A stretch of 47,742 nt of DNA from Alkalibacterium iburiense (GCF_039521845.1 NZ_BAAACW010000055.1:1-47742), one strand, 5' to 3'. Counted from the stretch's first letter, positions 34,176 to 42,244 are shown. A program made the numbers and translations. Notes: generated by a model from the sequence alone, not told the origin.

Positions 34176-34487
34176 TGACACTTAGTCCGGTAATCCGTTG
34201 AGTAAGTGTCATTAATCAGCGTTTGAGTGACACTTAGTACGGTAATTCGTTGAGTAAGTGTCATTAATCGGCGTTTGAGTGACACTTAGTACGGTAATTC
34301 GTTGAGTAAGTGTCATTAATCTGCCTTTGAGTGACACTTAGTACGGTATTTCGTTGAGTAAGTGTCATTAATCAGCGTTTAAATGACACTTAGTCCGATA
34401 ATTCGTTGAGTAAGTGTCATTAATCGGCGTTTGAGTGACACTTACTCCTGTATTCCTTTGAGTAAGTGTCATTAAAGTCTCTAAAAA
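34176..34487. repeat. Six-unit array of 52-bp repeats with invariant inverted arms
   Basis: Units begin at 34176, 34228, 34280, 34332, 34384 and 34436, all exactly 52 bp apart. Each holds TGACACTTA, an 18-bp centre, TAAGTGTCA and a 16-bp linker. The two 9-bp arms are identical in all six units, while the centre and linker vary at only a few bases. Thus TGACACTTA recurs in alternating orientation every 27 and 25 bp. In the last unit the arms extend to 12 bp (TGACACTTACTC/GAGTAAGTGTCA). The array begins at the base after the NERD stop codon. With 52 not divisible by 3 and stops in all units, it is non-coding. Confidence 0.95.
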
Positions 34488-34501
34488 GCTCTTTAAAGTG
34501 G

Positions 34502-34527
34502 AAAAACCACCTGCGGGCAGGTGGTTT
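34502..34527 (-). terminator. Hairpin terminator at the end of the amidohydrolase remnant
   Basis: A 10-bp stem (34504-34513 with 34518-34527) with a 4-nt loop and a T5 tail on the minus strand, 3 nt after the remnant's stop codon. Confidence 0.75.
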
Positions 34528-34529
34528 CC

Positions 34530-34667
34530 TTATTGATTTTCGTATACGAGCTGGCCGTTGAAGTAAGTGGCTTGGACTTTAGTGTTTAATAAGTCGTATC
34601 CGCTGCCTTCTAAGATGTTTCTATCAAGGATGCACAAGTCGGCCAGCATGCCTTCTTTGATCTCACT
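34530..34667 (-). pseudogene. C-terminal remnant of an amidohydrolase
   Basis: The last 45 codons of a minus-strand frame read IKEGMLADLCILDRNI, then LLNTKVQATYFNGQLVYEN, the conserved end of amidohydrolases of the YtcJ/imidazolonepropionase type (G..ADL..LD at the beta-sandwich). The rest of the enzyme (metal-binding HxH and later His, Asp) is missing; the sequence upstream is the promoter of the next gene. It is a deletion remnant with its terminator intact. Confidence 0.7.
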
Positions 34668-34719
34668 GAATTTTAATAAAAGTGAACAAATAATATATCT
34701 TTTTGTAATCTCTTTCGAG

Positions 34720-34725
34720 TATAAT
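34720..34725 (+). promoter_or_regulatory. Candidate -10 box of the lipoprotein gene
   Basis: TATAAT, 36 nt upstream of the lipoprotein start. The -35 region (ATCTTT at 17 bp) is poor, so the call is tentative. Confidence 0.35.
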
Positions 34726-34760
34726 AGTCTAAACATTAAATCCTATGAGGAGGAATGAGG

Positions 34761-35900
34761 ATGAAAACCATCCTGCTTGCTTGTACCCTATTATTATTGA
34801 CGGCTTGTTCAACTGAGTCTCAATCGGCCCAACCTAACCCATCCAGCCTGCCCCTTCCTATCGAAGAGCAAAAGGAAAGCCTTTATAAGAGTACGGAAAG
34901 TGGAGAAGTGCATTACTTGCGTGAGGTCGAGCGAACGGAACCCGTATGGGCAGGGATTTCTCATTCCAACCATTTTGGTTTTATTAACACCGATTATGTC
35001 GTGGAAATAACCGATGAGGATGACCTCCAATTTATTATGGATGAGCTGATTACCGGTTCAGTCAGACAGCCTGGAATTGTGGATATGGCAGAGCCTTACT
35101 ATGGCATGATGCTGGAATACGCCGATGGGTCAACGGAATCGCTTCATCTGTGGCTAGCTCCTGGTGACTCAGTTGGGACTATAATGGATACTTATGACAC
35201 CCATTACATTTATAACTTTGATGAAGAAGTCATTGACCGCTATCTTTCTCTCTTGCCTGACAAGGCCATTTTGACAGAACAAGTTTACGCTGACTGGGTA
35301 GAGGGCAGCTCATTTGGCATCACCCACAGAATAGAACCTTATGTAGATACCGATATAGAAGCACGGATAAGTTATTCAGAATATATTGTCAGAGGAAGCT
35401 ATAGTGACTCCCACCCTGCAGAGGTGCCTGAGAGCTGGGGTGACGACAGCATGGCCTACTTCCCCTTTGAAGTAGAGGACGCTTTAAAAGGAGACATTGA
35501 AGAAGAAAGCCTATTAATCGGTCAGCCGGATTATCTCGTGACATGGATCAGACATCCTGAAACCGGAGACGATATGGGCATTATTCAATCGCAAGATCCT
35601 TTTATTGCCAGGCCCGATCCTGAAAAAGAAGTCATCGTCTTTATTTCCATGCAAGATAAAGACGGCGAATACTGGCGTTTTTCCGAACCTACCATGATTG
35701 AAGTATTGGAAGACGGCTCTCTAAAAAGTTTAGCCTCTCCCTTTAATCCGGATTTTAATACGAGTGATAGAGTGGAAAGCCATACTTTAGAAGATGACTG
35801 GGAAGTGGAAATCACTCTCGAACTGATAACTGAAAATTTCCCCCTTACGGATCCCTTTGAAGATCTAACTTTAGAGGAAATTAATAACCTTATAAAATAA
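34761..35900 (+). CDS. Secreted lipoprotein, unknown
   Basis: A 379-aa lipoprotein with a signal peptide and lipobox LLTAC near residue 16 (Cys is the lipidated residue). The mature protein is strongly acidic, with a long low-complexity start (SQSAQPNPSSLPLPIEEQK), and no domain was recognised. Of the two ATGs the one at 34761 is better spaced from GAGGAGG than that at 34755. It is transcribed alone between a remnant and a terminator. Confidence 0.78.
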   Translation: MKTILLACTLLLLTACSTESQSAQPNPSSLPLPIEEQKESLYKSTESGEVHYLREVERTEPVWAGISHSNHFGFINTDYVVEITDEDDLQFIMDELITGSVRQPGIVDMAEPYYGMMLEYADGSTESLHLWLAPGDSVGTIMDTYDTHYIYNFDEEVIDRYLSLLPDKAILTEQVYADWVEGSSFGITHRIEPYVDTDIEARISYSEYIVRGSYSDSHPAEVPESWGDDSMAYFPFEVEDALKGDIEEESLLIGQPDYLVTWIRHPETGDDMGIIQSQDPFIARPDPEKEVIVFISMQDKDGEYWRFSEPTMIEVLEDGSLKSLASPFNPDFNTSDRVESHTLEDDWEVEITLELITENFPLTDPFEDLTLEEINNLIK

Positions 35901-35948
35901 AAACAGCGCCAAACACGAGAGTAGATTCAAGTGTTTGGTGCTGCTTTT
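35899..35948. terminator. Bidirectional terminator
   Basis: A 12-bp stem with one G-U pair (35905-35916 with 35931-35942), 14-nt loop, with A run left and T run right, between the lipoprotein gene and the convergent MBL gene. Confidence 0.75.
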
Positions 35949-36743
35949 CTAATTTTCCTTCCGCGCCTGCTTTATATTGGCTACATGACTCTCATGCATC
36001 CCATCATAAAAAGAGAACTTCTTTCTGCATTCGTCTTCTAACTGAGGATTATCTGGCAGTTCCTTTACATACTTCATTGAAAAGTTTAGTCTCTCCCACA
36101 TATCATTTTTTGAGATCGTCACATTTCCATGACCAGGAACTAAGACATTGACCTCACAATTCTCCAGTAAATGCTTCGCTTGACCAAGTGTTTTCAGATA
36201 GTCTTGATAGCCACTATAAATGAATGGAATCTCGACATCTGATAAATAATCACCCGCTAAAAACACCCCATAGGGTTCGACAATGGTGAATAAACCGTCC
36301 GGTGTATGTCCTGGGGAGAGGTAAAAAGTTAAAGTTAAATCACCTATTTTTACTTGCTGACCATCTTTTTGAATCACTATATCAACGGATGGATACGTAT
36401 GGAGGTAATCGCGCATGATATAATATTTCTGATCAAAAGACTTGCACTGTTCAACACACTCATCTTTTTGAGCATTCTCTTTGAATGCTTCTGATGCTAT
36501 CACAGTTGCTTCCGGAAAAGCGCCTGCTCCTATAATGTGATCGAAATCGCTATGGGTATAAATAATTATTAGCTGTTTATGTTTAATTCGTTCAAGTATG
36601 AACTCTTTAATCTCTTTGACTTCATCTGGTAACCAATTGGGATCCGATAATACAATGGCTTTTTCTGTTTCAATAACTGCTGCTGTTGTCTTGTATATCG
36701 AACTCTGAAAGACGGTTAGACCTTCTTTTTGAAAATGAAGCAC
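35949..36743 (-). CDS. MBL-fold metallo-hydrolase
   Basis: A 264-aa metallo-beta-lactamase-fold enzyme. The zinc-binding motif is THSDFDHIIG (a variant of HxHxDH in which the second His is Asp, as in some family members), followed by SPGHTPDG, FLAGDYLSD and VLVPGHGNVT. The substrate is unknown. The GTG start has GGAGG at 7 nt. It lies downstream of pdxS, separated by a terminator, so it is probably not part of the vitamin B6 pathway. Confidence 0.86.
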   Translation of the reverse strand: MLHFQKEGLTVFQSSIYKTTAAVIETEKAIVLSDPNWLPDEVKEIKEFILERIKHKQLIIIYTHSDFDHIIGAGAFPEATVIASEAFKENAQKDECVEQCKSFDQKYYIMRDYLHTYPSVDIVIQKDGQQVKIGDLTLTFYLSPGHTPDGLFTIVEPYGVFLAGDYLSDVEIPFIYSGYQDYLKTLGQAKHLLENCEVNVLVPGHGNVTISKNDMWERLNFSMKYVKELPDNPQLEDECRKKFSFYDGMHESHVANIKQARKEN

Positions 36744-36769
36744 CTATGCTCCTCCTTTCCTAAGTGGAG

Positions 36770-36809
36770 AAAAAGTCAGAGTTCCTTCATAAGGATGCTC
36801 TGACTTTTT
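36770..36809 (-). terminator. Terminator of pdxS
   Basis: A 12-bp perfect stem (36770-36781 with 36798-36809) that ends in T5 on the minus strand, directly after the pdxS stop codon. Confidence 0.85.
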
Positions 36810-36814
36810 CTCTA

Positions 36815-37681
36815 CTAGTGTCCTCGTTCTGACATAATAGTTTTAATTTCGTTTTCGTTAATGCCAACCATTGCTTCTCCTAAATTTTCACTGACTACAG
36901 CCAAAATATCTGGATTATCATAATTCTCCACTGCACGAACAATGGCTTTCGCTCTTTTTTCAGGATTTCCAGAAGCGAAAATGCCACTACCTACAAAGAC
37001 GCCTTCTGCTCCTAACTGTCTCATTAAAGCAGCATCTGCAGGAGTCGCTACTCCGCCTGCACTGAAATTAACAACCGGAAGTTTTCCTTTATCTCGGACG
37101 GTCTTTATTAAATCATACGAAACGGCTAACTCTTTTGCGGTATTAAAACATTCATCTTCAGACAAACCAGCAATGCGTCGAATCTCTGATTGAATCATAC
37201 GCATGTGACTAACAGCCTGAACAACATCACCAGTACCTGCTTCCCCTTTTGTCCTAATCATCGAGGCCCCTTCTTCGATACGTCTAAGCGCCTCTCCTAG
37301 GTTACGTGCACCACAGACAAATGGCGTGTTGAACTTTGTTTTGTCGATATGGTAAATGGTATCTGCTGGTGACAAAACTTCGCTTTCATCAATAAAGTCG
37401 ATGTCGATTGCTTCTAAAATTTGTGCTTCTACAAAATGGCCGATACGAACTTTGGCCATGACTGGTATAGAGACCGCTTCTTTGATCGATTTTATCATTT
37501 GAGGATCACTCATTCGACTGATTCCGCCAGCTACCCGAATATCTGCTGGTATTCGTTCGAGTGCCATAACAGCGACTGCTCCAGCTTCTTCAGCTAATTT
37601 AGCTTGTTCTGGAGTAGTAACATCCATTATTACTCCACCTAAAAATTGGTTCGAGATTGATTCTTTGTCTACTTTTACCAT
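36815..37681 (-). CDS. pdxS: Pyridoxal 5'-phosphate synthase subunit PdxS
   Basis: The 288-aa synthase subunit of the DXP-independent vitamin B6 pathway, which makes PLP from ribose 5-phosphate, glyceraldehyde 3-phosphate and ammonia. Catalytic Asp is in GVIMDV, the substrate lysine in MAKVRIGHFVEAQ, the second lysine in IRTKGEAGTG, and the phosphate-binding loop in NFSAGGVATPADAAL and VFVGSGIF. It is usually next to pdxT, the glutaminase; here there is no pdxT within the window and a terminator follows immediately. It is transcribed alone. Confidence 0.96.
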   Translation of the reverse strand: MVKVDKESISNQFLGGVIMDVTTPEQAKLAEEAGAVAVMALERIPADIRVAGGISRMSDPQMIKSIKEAVSIPVMAKVRIGHFVEAQILEAIDIDFIDESEVLSPADTIYHIDKTKFNTPFVCGARNLGEALRRIEEGASMIRTKGEAGTGDVVQAVSHMRMIQSEIRRIAGLSEDECFNTAKELAVSYDLIKTVRDKGKLPVVNFSAGGVATPADAALMRQLGAEGVFVGSGIFASGNPEKRAKAIVRAVENYDNPDILAVVSENLGEAMVGINENEIKTIMSERGH

Positions 37682-37740
37682 TATTTTAACCCCTTTTTAT
37701 TTTATTACTTCTGTTTAACCCCATCTAAATTGTACCTATT

Positions 37741-37830
37741 TTATATCATCAGTACAAGTAGAGTCAAAATCATTATTGCAATCAATAATAGCTTCATCTT
37801 CTTCCAGTATGCCCAGTGATAGGAAAACAT
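37741..37830 (-). CDS. Possible small membrane peptide after bioY
   Basis: A 29-codon frame, basic start (YWKKMK) then a continuous hydrophobic segment, ending at 37741. The ATG at 37830 has a GAGGGGAG about 19 nt upstream, too far for a good site, so the evidence is weak. It starts 37 nt after the bioY stop on the same strand. No family known. Confidence 0.25.
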   Translation of the reverse strand: MFSYHWAYWKKMKLLLIAIMILTLLVLMI

Positions 37831-37867
37831 TTCGCTTTCTATATTTAATCTCCCCTCATTTTGAATC

Positions 37868-38416
37868 TTATACAGTAATAATGACATGCAGCCTATTATA
37901 AATGAGAGCTGCACCTGCGGCTTTGACCAAATCCAAGGGTAAAAATACAAATAGGTTTCCTCTAATAATCGTTTGAAGTTGTATCGACGTATTCAAGAGG
38001 GTATTCATTATCCAGTACTGGTAGCTGATTCCTATAACATATAACAATAAAATAATCCCTGCCATATAAGCGGTCAAGATATGTGTAGATGTTCCTGTCT
38101 TTTGTCTGCTGAGATAGCCAGCCAATGGAGCTAAAGCCACTTGGCCTATAAGGTAACCAAAAGACGGAGACAGAAAGCTTTGAAAGCCCCCGCTTCCTCC
38201 TGCAAAAACTGGGAAGCCTATTAAACCAATCAACACGTATAAGCTCAATGCCAAGGTGCCTTTATACGGTCCAAGTAAGGCGGGGATTAATAAAAAGAAA
38301 AAGACTTGTAAAGTCACAGGGACTGGTCCAATAGGAATCGCGATGAGTGCAGACAAGGAAAGCATGGCTGTGCTGATACTTATTTGAGTCATATCTCTTG
38401 CAGTTAATTGTTTCAA
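37868..38416 (-). CDS. bioY: Biotin transporter BioY
   Basis: A 182-aa S component of the energy-coupling factor biotin transporter with six membrane segments. The family markers are PIGPVPVTLQVFFFLL, GPYKGTLALSLYVLIGLIG, PVFAGGSGGFQSFLSPSFGY and a late DLVKAAGAALI. It needs EcfAA'T from elsewhere. The TTG at 38416 is preferred: GGAG lies 8 nt upstream, whereas the GTG at 38425 overlaps that site. No BirA box was recognised. Confidence 0.92.
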   Translation of the reverse strand: MKQLTARDMTQISISTAMLSLSALIAIPIGPVPVTLQVFFFLLIPALLGPYKGTLALSLYVLIGLIGFPVFAGGSGGFQSFLSPSFGYLIGQVALAPLAGYLSRQKTGTSTHILTAYMAGIILLLYVIGISYQYWIMNTLLNTSIQLQTIIRGNLFVFLPLDLVKAAGAALIYNRLHVIITV

Positions 38417-38447
38417 CTCTTCCACTCCATAAACTTTTGATATTCAA

Positions 38448-38476
38448 AGTATAGTCTGCTTCAAGCTATGGTGCAA
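38448..38476 (-). promoter_or_regulatory. Promoter of bioY
   Basis: On the minus strand TTGCAC (38476-38471), 17 nt, TATACT (38453-38448). The leader to the TTG start is about 25 nt. Confidence 0.65.
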
Positions 38477-38511
38477 GCAGGTTTTAACATGACAACACAA
38501 TTTGACCTATG

Positions 38512-38542
38512 AAAAAAGGCCAGGTTTGAACCCAGCCTTTTT
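38512..38542 (-). terminator. Terminator of lipoprotein gene
   Basis: AAAAAGGC and GCCTTTTT (38513-38520 with 38535-38542) pair outside an inner GGTT/AACC stem, about 35 nt after the stop codon at 38577. Confidence 0.7.
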
Positions 38543-38576
38543 AGCCTACCCTGTTATTTATCTTTTAAGGTTTGCC

Positions 38577-39509
38577 TTATTCATTTCTCACTTCAAATTC
38601 AAAAGCGATTTCTACTTGTTCCGCATCATCACTAATGATGTTTTCCGTGCCAGTGACTAAATAAAATTCTTTTCGAATACGGTAATGGCCTTCTTCTAAC
38701 GTATGGTCATCTTCTGCTAGGGTTTGATGTGTAAACTCATGAGAGCCCCCTGGTTCAAGGCTATATCCGATATCTATAAAGGCTTCTACCGGAGTGATTT
38801 CTTCCCACGTTTCACCGTCCCGAAATTCTAAACGGTAGTACTCTCCCCCAAACAGTTCATGCTCCTCATGGTGATTCCTGACGGTAAAAGTGACGGATTC
38901 TGTTTCAGAAGGAACCGTCAGCTCACTTGGTTCTATTTCTACGAAATCAGGTTGACTGATTTGATCTGGAATGACCTCTTCAACAACTTCGAAAGGAATG
39001 GCTACTTGGACTATTTCTTGTTCTTCTCCCTCGCCATGAAAGAAGACTTCAATGGCCCGGTACTCTCCCACTTCATGTTCCACTGCTTCATCTTGCTGTC
39101 CAAAACCAACCAGACTGACGGACATACCAACATCCGCCATAGTTTCCATTTCATGATAGGCAAAGTTAGGGTTCCCTTCTTCGGGTGTAACATCTATCCA
39201 TTCGTTATCTTCTCGTCGTTCGATAATGGGATCAGCTAATTTCCGTACATCTTCCTGCTCAAGAGTGAGCCGATACATAAAGGATGTTTCAGTCGTATAA
39301 ACCGTATCATCCGGCACGTCAATAGCTAACCAGTCCACTTCATCAGCATTTAAGATAGGCTGTTCCGAATCATATGCAACATCTGTTGTCGCGCCACTTG
39401 GGGAATCCACATCGTTATCCGGCGCTACTCCATTTAGCTCTGAGTCATCAGGCGCTTCACATCCTAAAAGAATGAACGGCAGTACTATCAGTGTCACTAG
39501 TTTTTTCAT
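38577..39509 (-). CDS. Secreted lipoprotein with two Ig-like domains
   Basis: A 310-aa lipoprotein; lipobox ILLGC near residue 16. The mature part is very acidic. Two beta-rich segments (about residues 60-180 and 190-305) each end in a pattern of the kind EVGEYRAIEVFF or EEGHYRIRKEFYL; the second has VTFTVRNHHEEHELFGGEYY and LEPGGSHEF, typical of a bacterial Ig-like domain found in lipoproteins. The first is a diverged copy. Function unknown. The ATG has GGAGACA upstream. Confidence 0.78.
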   Translation of the reverse strand: MKKLVTLIVLPFILLGCEAPDDSELNGVAPDNDVDSPSGATTDVAYDSEQPILNADEVDWLAIDVPDDTVYTTETSFMYRLTLEQEDVRKLADPIIERREDNEWIDVTPEEGNPNFAYHEMETMADVGMSVSLVGFGQQDEAVEHEVGEYRAIEVFFHGEGEEQEIVQVAIPFEVVEEVIPDQISQPDFVEIEPSELTVPSETESVTFTVRNHHEEHELFGGEYYRLEFRDGETWEEITPVEAFIDIGYSLEPGGSHEFTHQTLAEDDHTLEEGHYRIRKEFYLVTGTENIISDDAEQVEIAFEFEVRNE

Positions 39510-39670
39510 TGTCTCCTACCCCTTTCACTCGTTACGTATGTCTTATATTAACTATGACGATTGCGAGCTGTGATATAATTGGTAGTTATTTAGAATAAAA
39601 GGAGAACTTAATCCCTTCATATTGTGATAATATGCCTATTGTAATTTTAAGTCTACTTCTTGACATGTCT

Positions 39671-40804
39671 TTATAGAAGCCTTAATAAATCGTAATTAAC
39701 ATATACTTTATTTTTTCTTTTGCTGTTATCCACATCTATTAATTTCAACTCTACTAATTTATTTAATCCATTTCTTGAAGTTGATACGGCTATATTTAAC
39801 ATTTCAGCCACTTCACTGACTGTCACATAAGGTTTATTAAAAGTAGTCAGCCATATACGATTTATAACATTTCTATTATTATCAATTACACCTAGACCGG
39901 TAGATGCCAGATTAGTAATACTATCTAATTTATCTAACATGTTTTCAACCATTCTTTGAGAGGCATCCAGGAAAAAGGTTATCCAGGAATACCAATCGGG
40001 CTTATTCCCTCTTACTCCATTTAAAAGATTATAATATCTAATTCTTTCTTTTTCTAACTCCTCACTGACAAAGAAGACTGGTTTGTCAATTAATCCATCT
40101 TGCATTGAGTTCAGAACTATAAGGATTCTACCCATTCGACCATTTCCATCTAGAAAAGGGTGAATAGATTCAAATTGTGCATGCATTATAGCCGTTTTGA
40201 TTAGTGGATCAGATGTTTCGTCAAGAAGAATGTCATTATCATCATTTATATCTTTTTCAAATGAACGATGCCTCTCAGAATTAATGTAATACTCTAAGTT
40301 CGACATATAATCACCAATTTCGTTCGCACCAACCGGTATATAAACGGCATCTTCTAATTTGTCTGTAGGACCAATAAAATTTTGAATAGATCTATATTCA
40401 CCAGAGGATGAAGTCGTGCCTCGCGTATTTTTTCCCATCAATATCTTATGAAGGTTTTTAATCAAACGGGATGATATAGGCATACCATTCTTTATCAGTT
40501 CAATACCCTCAGATAATGCCTCCATGTAATTGTTCACTTCAACTACTTCGTTACTTTTATTTTTTTTAGTTGCTTCTTCAATCATATCTGCAAAGGTAAC
40601 TTGAGTTCCTTCAATTCTAGTAGATTGTACGGATTCTTTAAGACTTAACATTTGTATTAATTGAGCATTAACGACAGAGTGTTCTAAATCTGAATTAAGT
40701 TTCCCTATTGAGGATTTTATTTTTGCTACTTTTTTATATAGTTCTAATGCTTGACTAATTGTCACCCTTGGTGGTAGATAATCTATTCCTTGAATTGCAG
40801 CCAT
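39671..40804 (-). CDS. Fic family protein (AMP-transferase type)
   Basis: A 377-aa Fic protein. The Fic motif HPFLDGNGRMGR is at about residue 220, with the flap region before it, and the class II inhibitory motif STRIEG is in the N-terminal helical part near residue 60. A C-terminal winged-helix-like part (VTVSEVAEMLNIAVSTSRNG) suggests DNA binding. Such proteins transfer AMP or another phosphate group to a protein target. The AT-richness of the gene differs from its neighbours and suggests horizontal transfer. It has GGAGGG at 9 nt. Confidence 0.9.
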   Translation of the reverse strand: MAAIQGIDYLPPRVTISQALELYKKVAKIKSSIGKLNSDLEHSVVNAQLIQMLSLKESVQSTRIEGTQVTFADMIEEATKKNKSNEVVEVNNYMEALSEGIELIKNGMPISSRLIKNLHKILMGKNTRGTTSSSGEYRSIQNFIGPTDKLEDAVYIPVGANEIGDYMSNLEYYINSERHRSFEKDINDDNDILLDETSDPLIKTAIMHAQFESIHPFLDGNGRMGRILIVLNSMQDGLIDKPVFFVSEELEKERIRYYNLLNGVRGNKPDWYSWITFFLDASQRMVENMLDKLDSITNLASTGLGVIDNNRNVINRIWLTTFNKPYVTVSEVAEMLNIAVSTSRNGLNKLVELKLIDVDNSKRKNKVYVNYDLLRLL

Positions 40805-40892
40805 TGTATTACCCTCCAGTCATTCTTCTTAAATACATTGTATCGTTTTATTTGATGATAAACAACGAAAATAATCAAATGAAATTTATGGG

Positions 40893-41207
40893 TTAGGATA
40901 TAAACTCCTCTAGGGTAGGTGTCTGATTGTATTTCACTGCTGCTTTTTTATCCTTTTCAATGATAGCTCTCGTTAAGTCTATGTTATTGATACTTGCGAT
41001 GGCCAAGGTATAATGAAGCACATCCACTAATTCATTCTCTAAAGATGAGGAGTCCGTCTGCTTTTTTCGTCCTTCTAACTGATTCAAGACTTCCGCTACT
41101 TCTCCTATTTCTTCAACTAGTTTTATGAAAAGCCCTGAGGATGTTCGCCCTTCTTTATACTTCCCTTTCAAATAATCCTGTAGTTCTTTAATTGTTAAGT
41201 CGCTCAA
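40893..41207 (-). CDS. MazG-like nucleotide pyrophosphohydrolase
   Basis: A 104-aa all-alpha NTP pyrophosphatase of the MazG type. The metal-binding pattern is KLVEEIGEVAEVLNQLEG (EExxE) followed by ENELVDVLHYTLAIAS (ExxD). It probably removes non-canonical nucleotides or lowers ppGpp, but the substrate is unknown. It is divergent from the AlkA-like gene. Confidence 0.85.
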   Translation of the reverse strand: MSDLTIKELQDYLKGKYKEGRTSSGLFIKLVEEIGEVAEVLNQLEGRKKQTDSSSLENELVDVLHYTLAIASINNIDLTRAIIEKDKKAAVKYNQTPTLEEFIS

Positions 41208-41247
41208 GTCTATGCCTCCTATTTTCTATTCATTTTACTTATCATTG

Positions 41248-41266
41248 TACGGTATGCCATACTGTA
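41248..41266. promoter_or_regulatory. Palindrome in the AlkA-like gene promoter
   Basis: TACGGTATGCCATACTGTA is a 19-bp palindrome (one pair mismatched). It lies between TTGTAC (41245-41250) and TATATA (41269-41274), a weak -35/-10 pair with an 18-bp spacer, so a repressor could bind here. Confidence 0.4.
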
Positions 41267-41298
41267 TGTATATATTCTTAATGAAAGGAACCTGCTCT

Positions 41299-42159
41299 AT
41301 GAAGATCCCTCTGCGTGAACCGTTTCATTTTGAAAGTGCGGTCAAAAGTCATGGATGGTGGATGCTGTCTCCTAATTATTGGGATGCAGAAGCCCAAGTC
41401 TATTACAGACCCTTACACTTAAGCAATGAAAAAAACATTCTCGTCTCTGTGTCCTATACCGACAAGTATTTAATAGTAGAAAATGAAACGACCTTATCTT
41501 TGCATGAAAAAGACTGGCATGAGATAAAGGAACAGATAGCGTGGATCTTTCGGTTGGAAGAAGACTTTGACGATTTTTATGCGTTGAGCCAAGAGCTTGG
41601 AGAACTTCATCATCTGTCAAAAGGTCGGAAAGGACGCTTGCTGCGATCCCCTACACTTTTTGAAGATGTCGTGAAAGTGATACTGACGACGAATACAAGG
41701 TGGTCTCAAACAATCGCTATGTCTCATAATCTGGTAACTCATTTAGGCGAACCCGTTAAAACAGACAGTCAGAAAAGCTGGAACACTTTCCCAACACCAG
41801 ACTGTATTTTAGAAGCTGGAGAAACCTATTTAAAAGAGCATATACGTGTAGGATATAGAAGTGCTTATCTAGTGGATGCAGCGACTAAAGCTCTTGATCA
41901 TACTTTTGATCTCGAATCCTTTAAACAGTCACATGAAAATAGTACTGAATTAAAAACGATTAAAGGTGTGGGACCTTATGCCTTTAATACGCTTTCTATG
42001 TTGCTTGGAAAATATGACTCTTTGCCTATAGATTCAGAATATAGAAAGCATGTGTTGGAAAAGTATTTCGGTGGCGAAATCCCTTCTAAAAAAGAATTTG
42101 AAAGTGTCTATGATAAATGGGGAGATTACAAGTATCTTGCCTACTGGTTTGATCAGTAA
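41299..42159 (+). CDS. DNA-3-methyladenine glycosylase, AlkA/HhH-GPD family
   Basis: A 286-aa DNA glycosylase. The N-terminal domain is AlkA-like (FHFESAVKSHGWWMLSPNYW); the helix-hairpin-helix is TIKGVGPYAFNTLSMLLGK, and the catalytic Asp is in LPIDSEYRKHV. It removes alkylated bases. The ATG at 41299 follows GGAA; the frame continues to 41212 but without a site. It is divergent from the MazG gene. Confidence 0.86.
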   Translation: MKIPLREPFHFESAVKSHGWWMLSPNYWDAEAQVYYRPLHLSNEKNILVSVSYTDKYLIVENETTLSLHEKDWHEIKEQIAWIFRLEEDFDDFYALSQELGELHHLSKGRKGRLLRSPTLFEDVVKVILTTNTRWSQTIAMSHNLVTHLGEPVKTDSQKSWNTFPTPDCILEAGETYLKEHIRVGYRSAYLVDAATKALDHTFDLESFKQSHENSTELKTIKGVGPYAFNTLSMLLGKYDSLPIDSEYRKHVLEKYFGGEIPSKKEFESVYDKWGDYKYLAYWFDQ

Positions 42160-42204
42160 TGGGCACTCGGATTAATCTTAGCAGCAACTATCTTGCTTGA
42201 TTAT

Positions 42205-42244
42205 GTGAACTACCCGCCACTTAAATCCTTTGGATTTTGAAGTG
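42205..42244 (-). repeat. Right end of IS200/IS605-type element
   Basis: On the minus strand, CCACTT..AAATCC.. and GGATTT..AAGTGG form an imperfect hairpin with a 2-nt bulge (42220-42244), followed by CGGGTAGTTCAC, the pattern of the right end of TnpB elements. The end of the element is at about 42205. Confidence 0.7.

Noticed and set aside
34176..34487. CRISPR array
   Set aside because: The whole 52-bp unit is repeated, including the parts between the arms; there are no unique spacers and no cas genes in the window.
37741..37950. 69-codon frame overlapping the end of bioY
   Set aside because: Its first part is the bioY gene in another frame; only the last 29 codons could be a separate peptide, and that is listed with low confidence.
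38417..38520. BirA box before bioY
   Set aside because: Looked for GTTAAC half-sites; only a single AACATG-type fragment was present, so no call was made.
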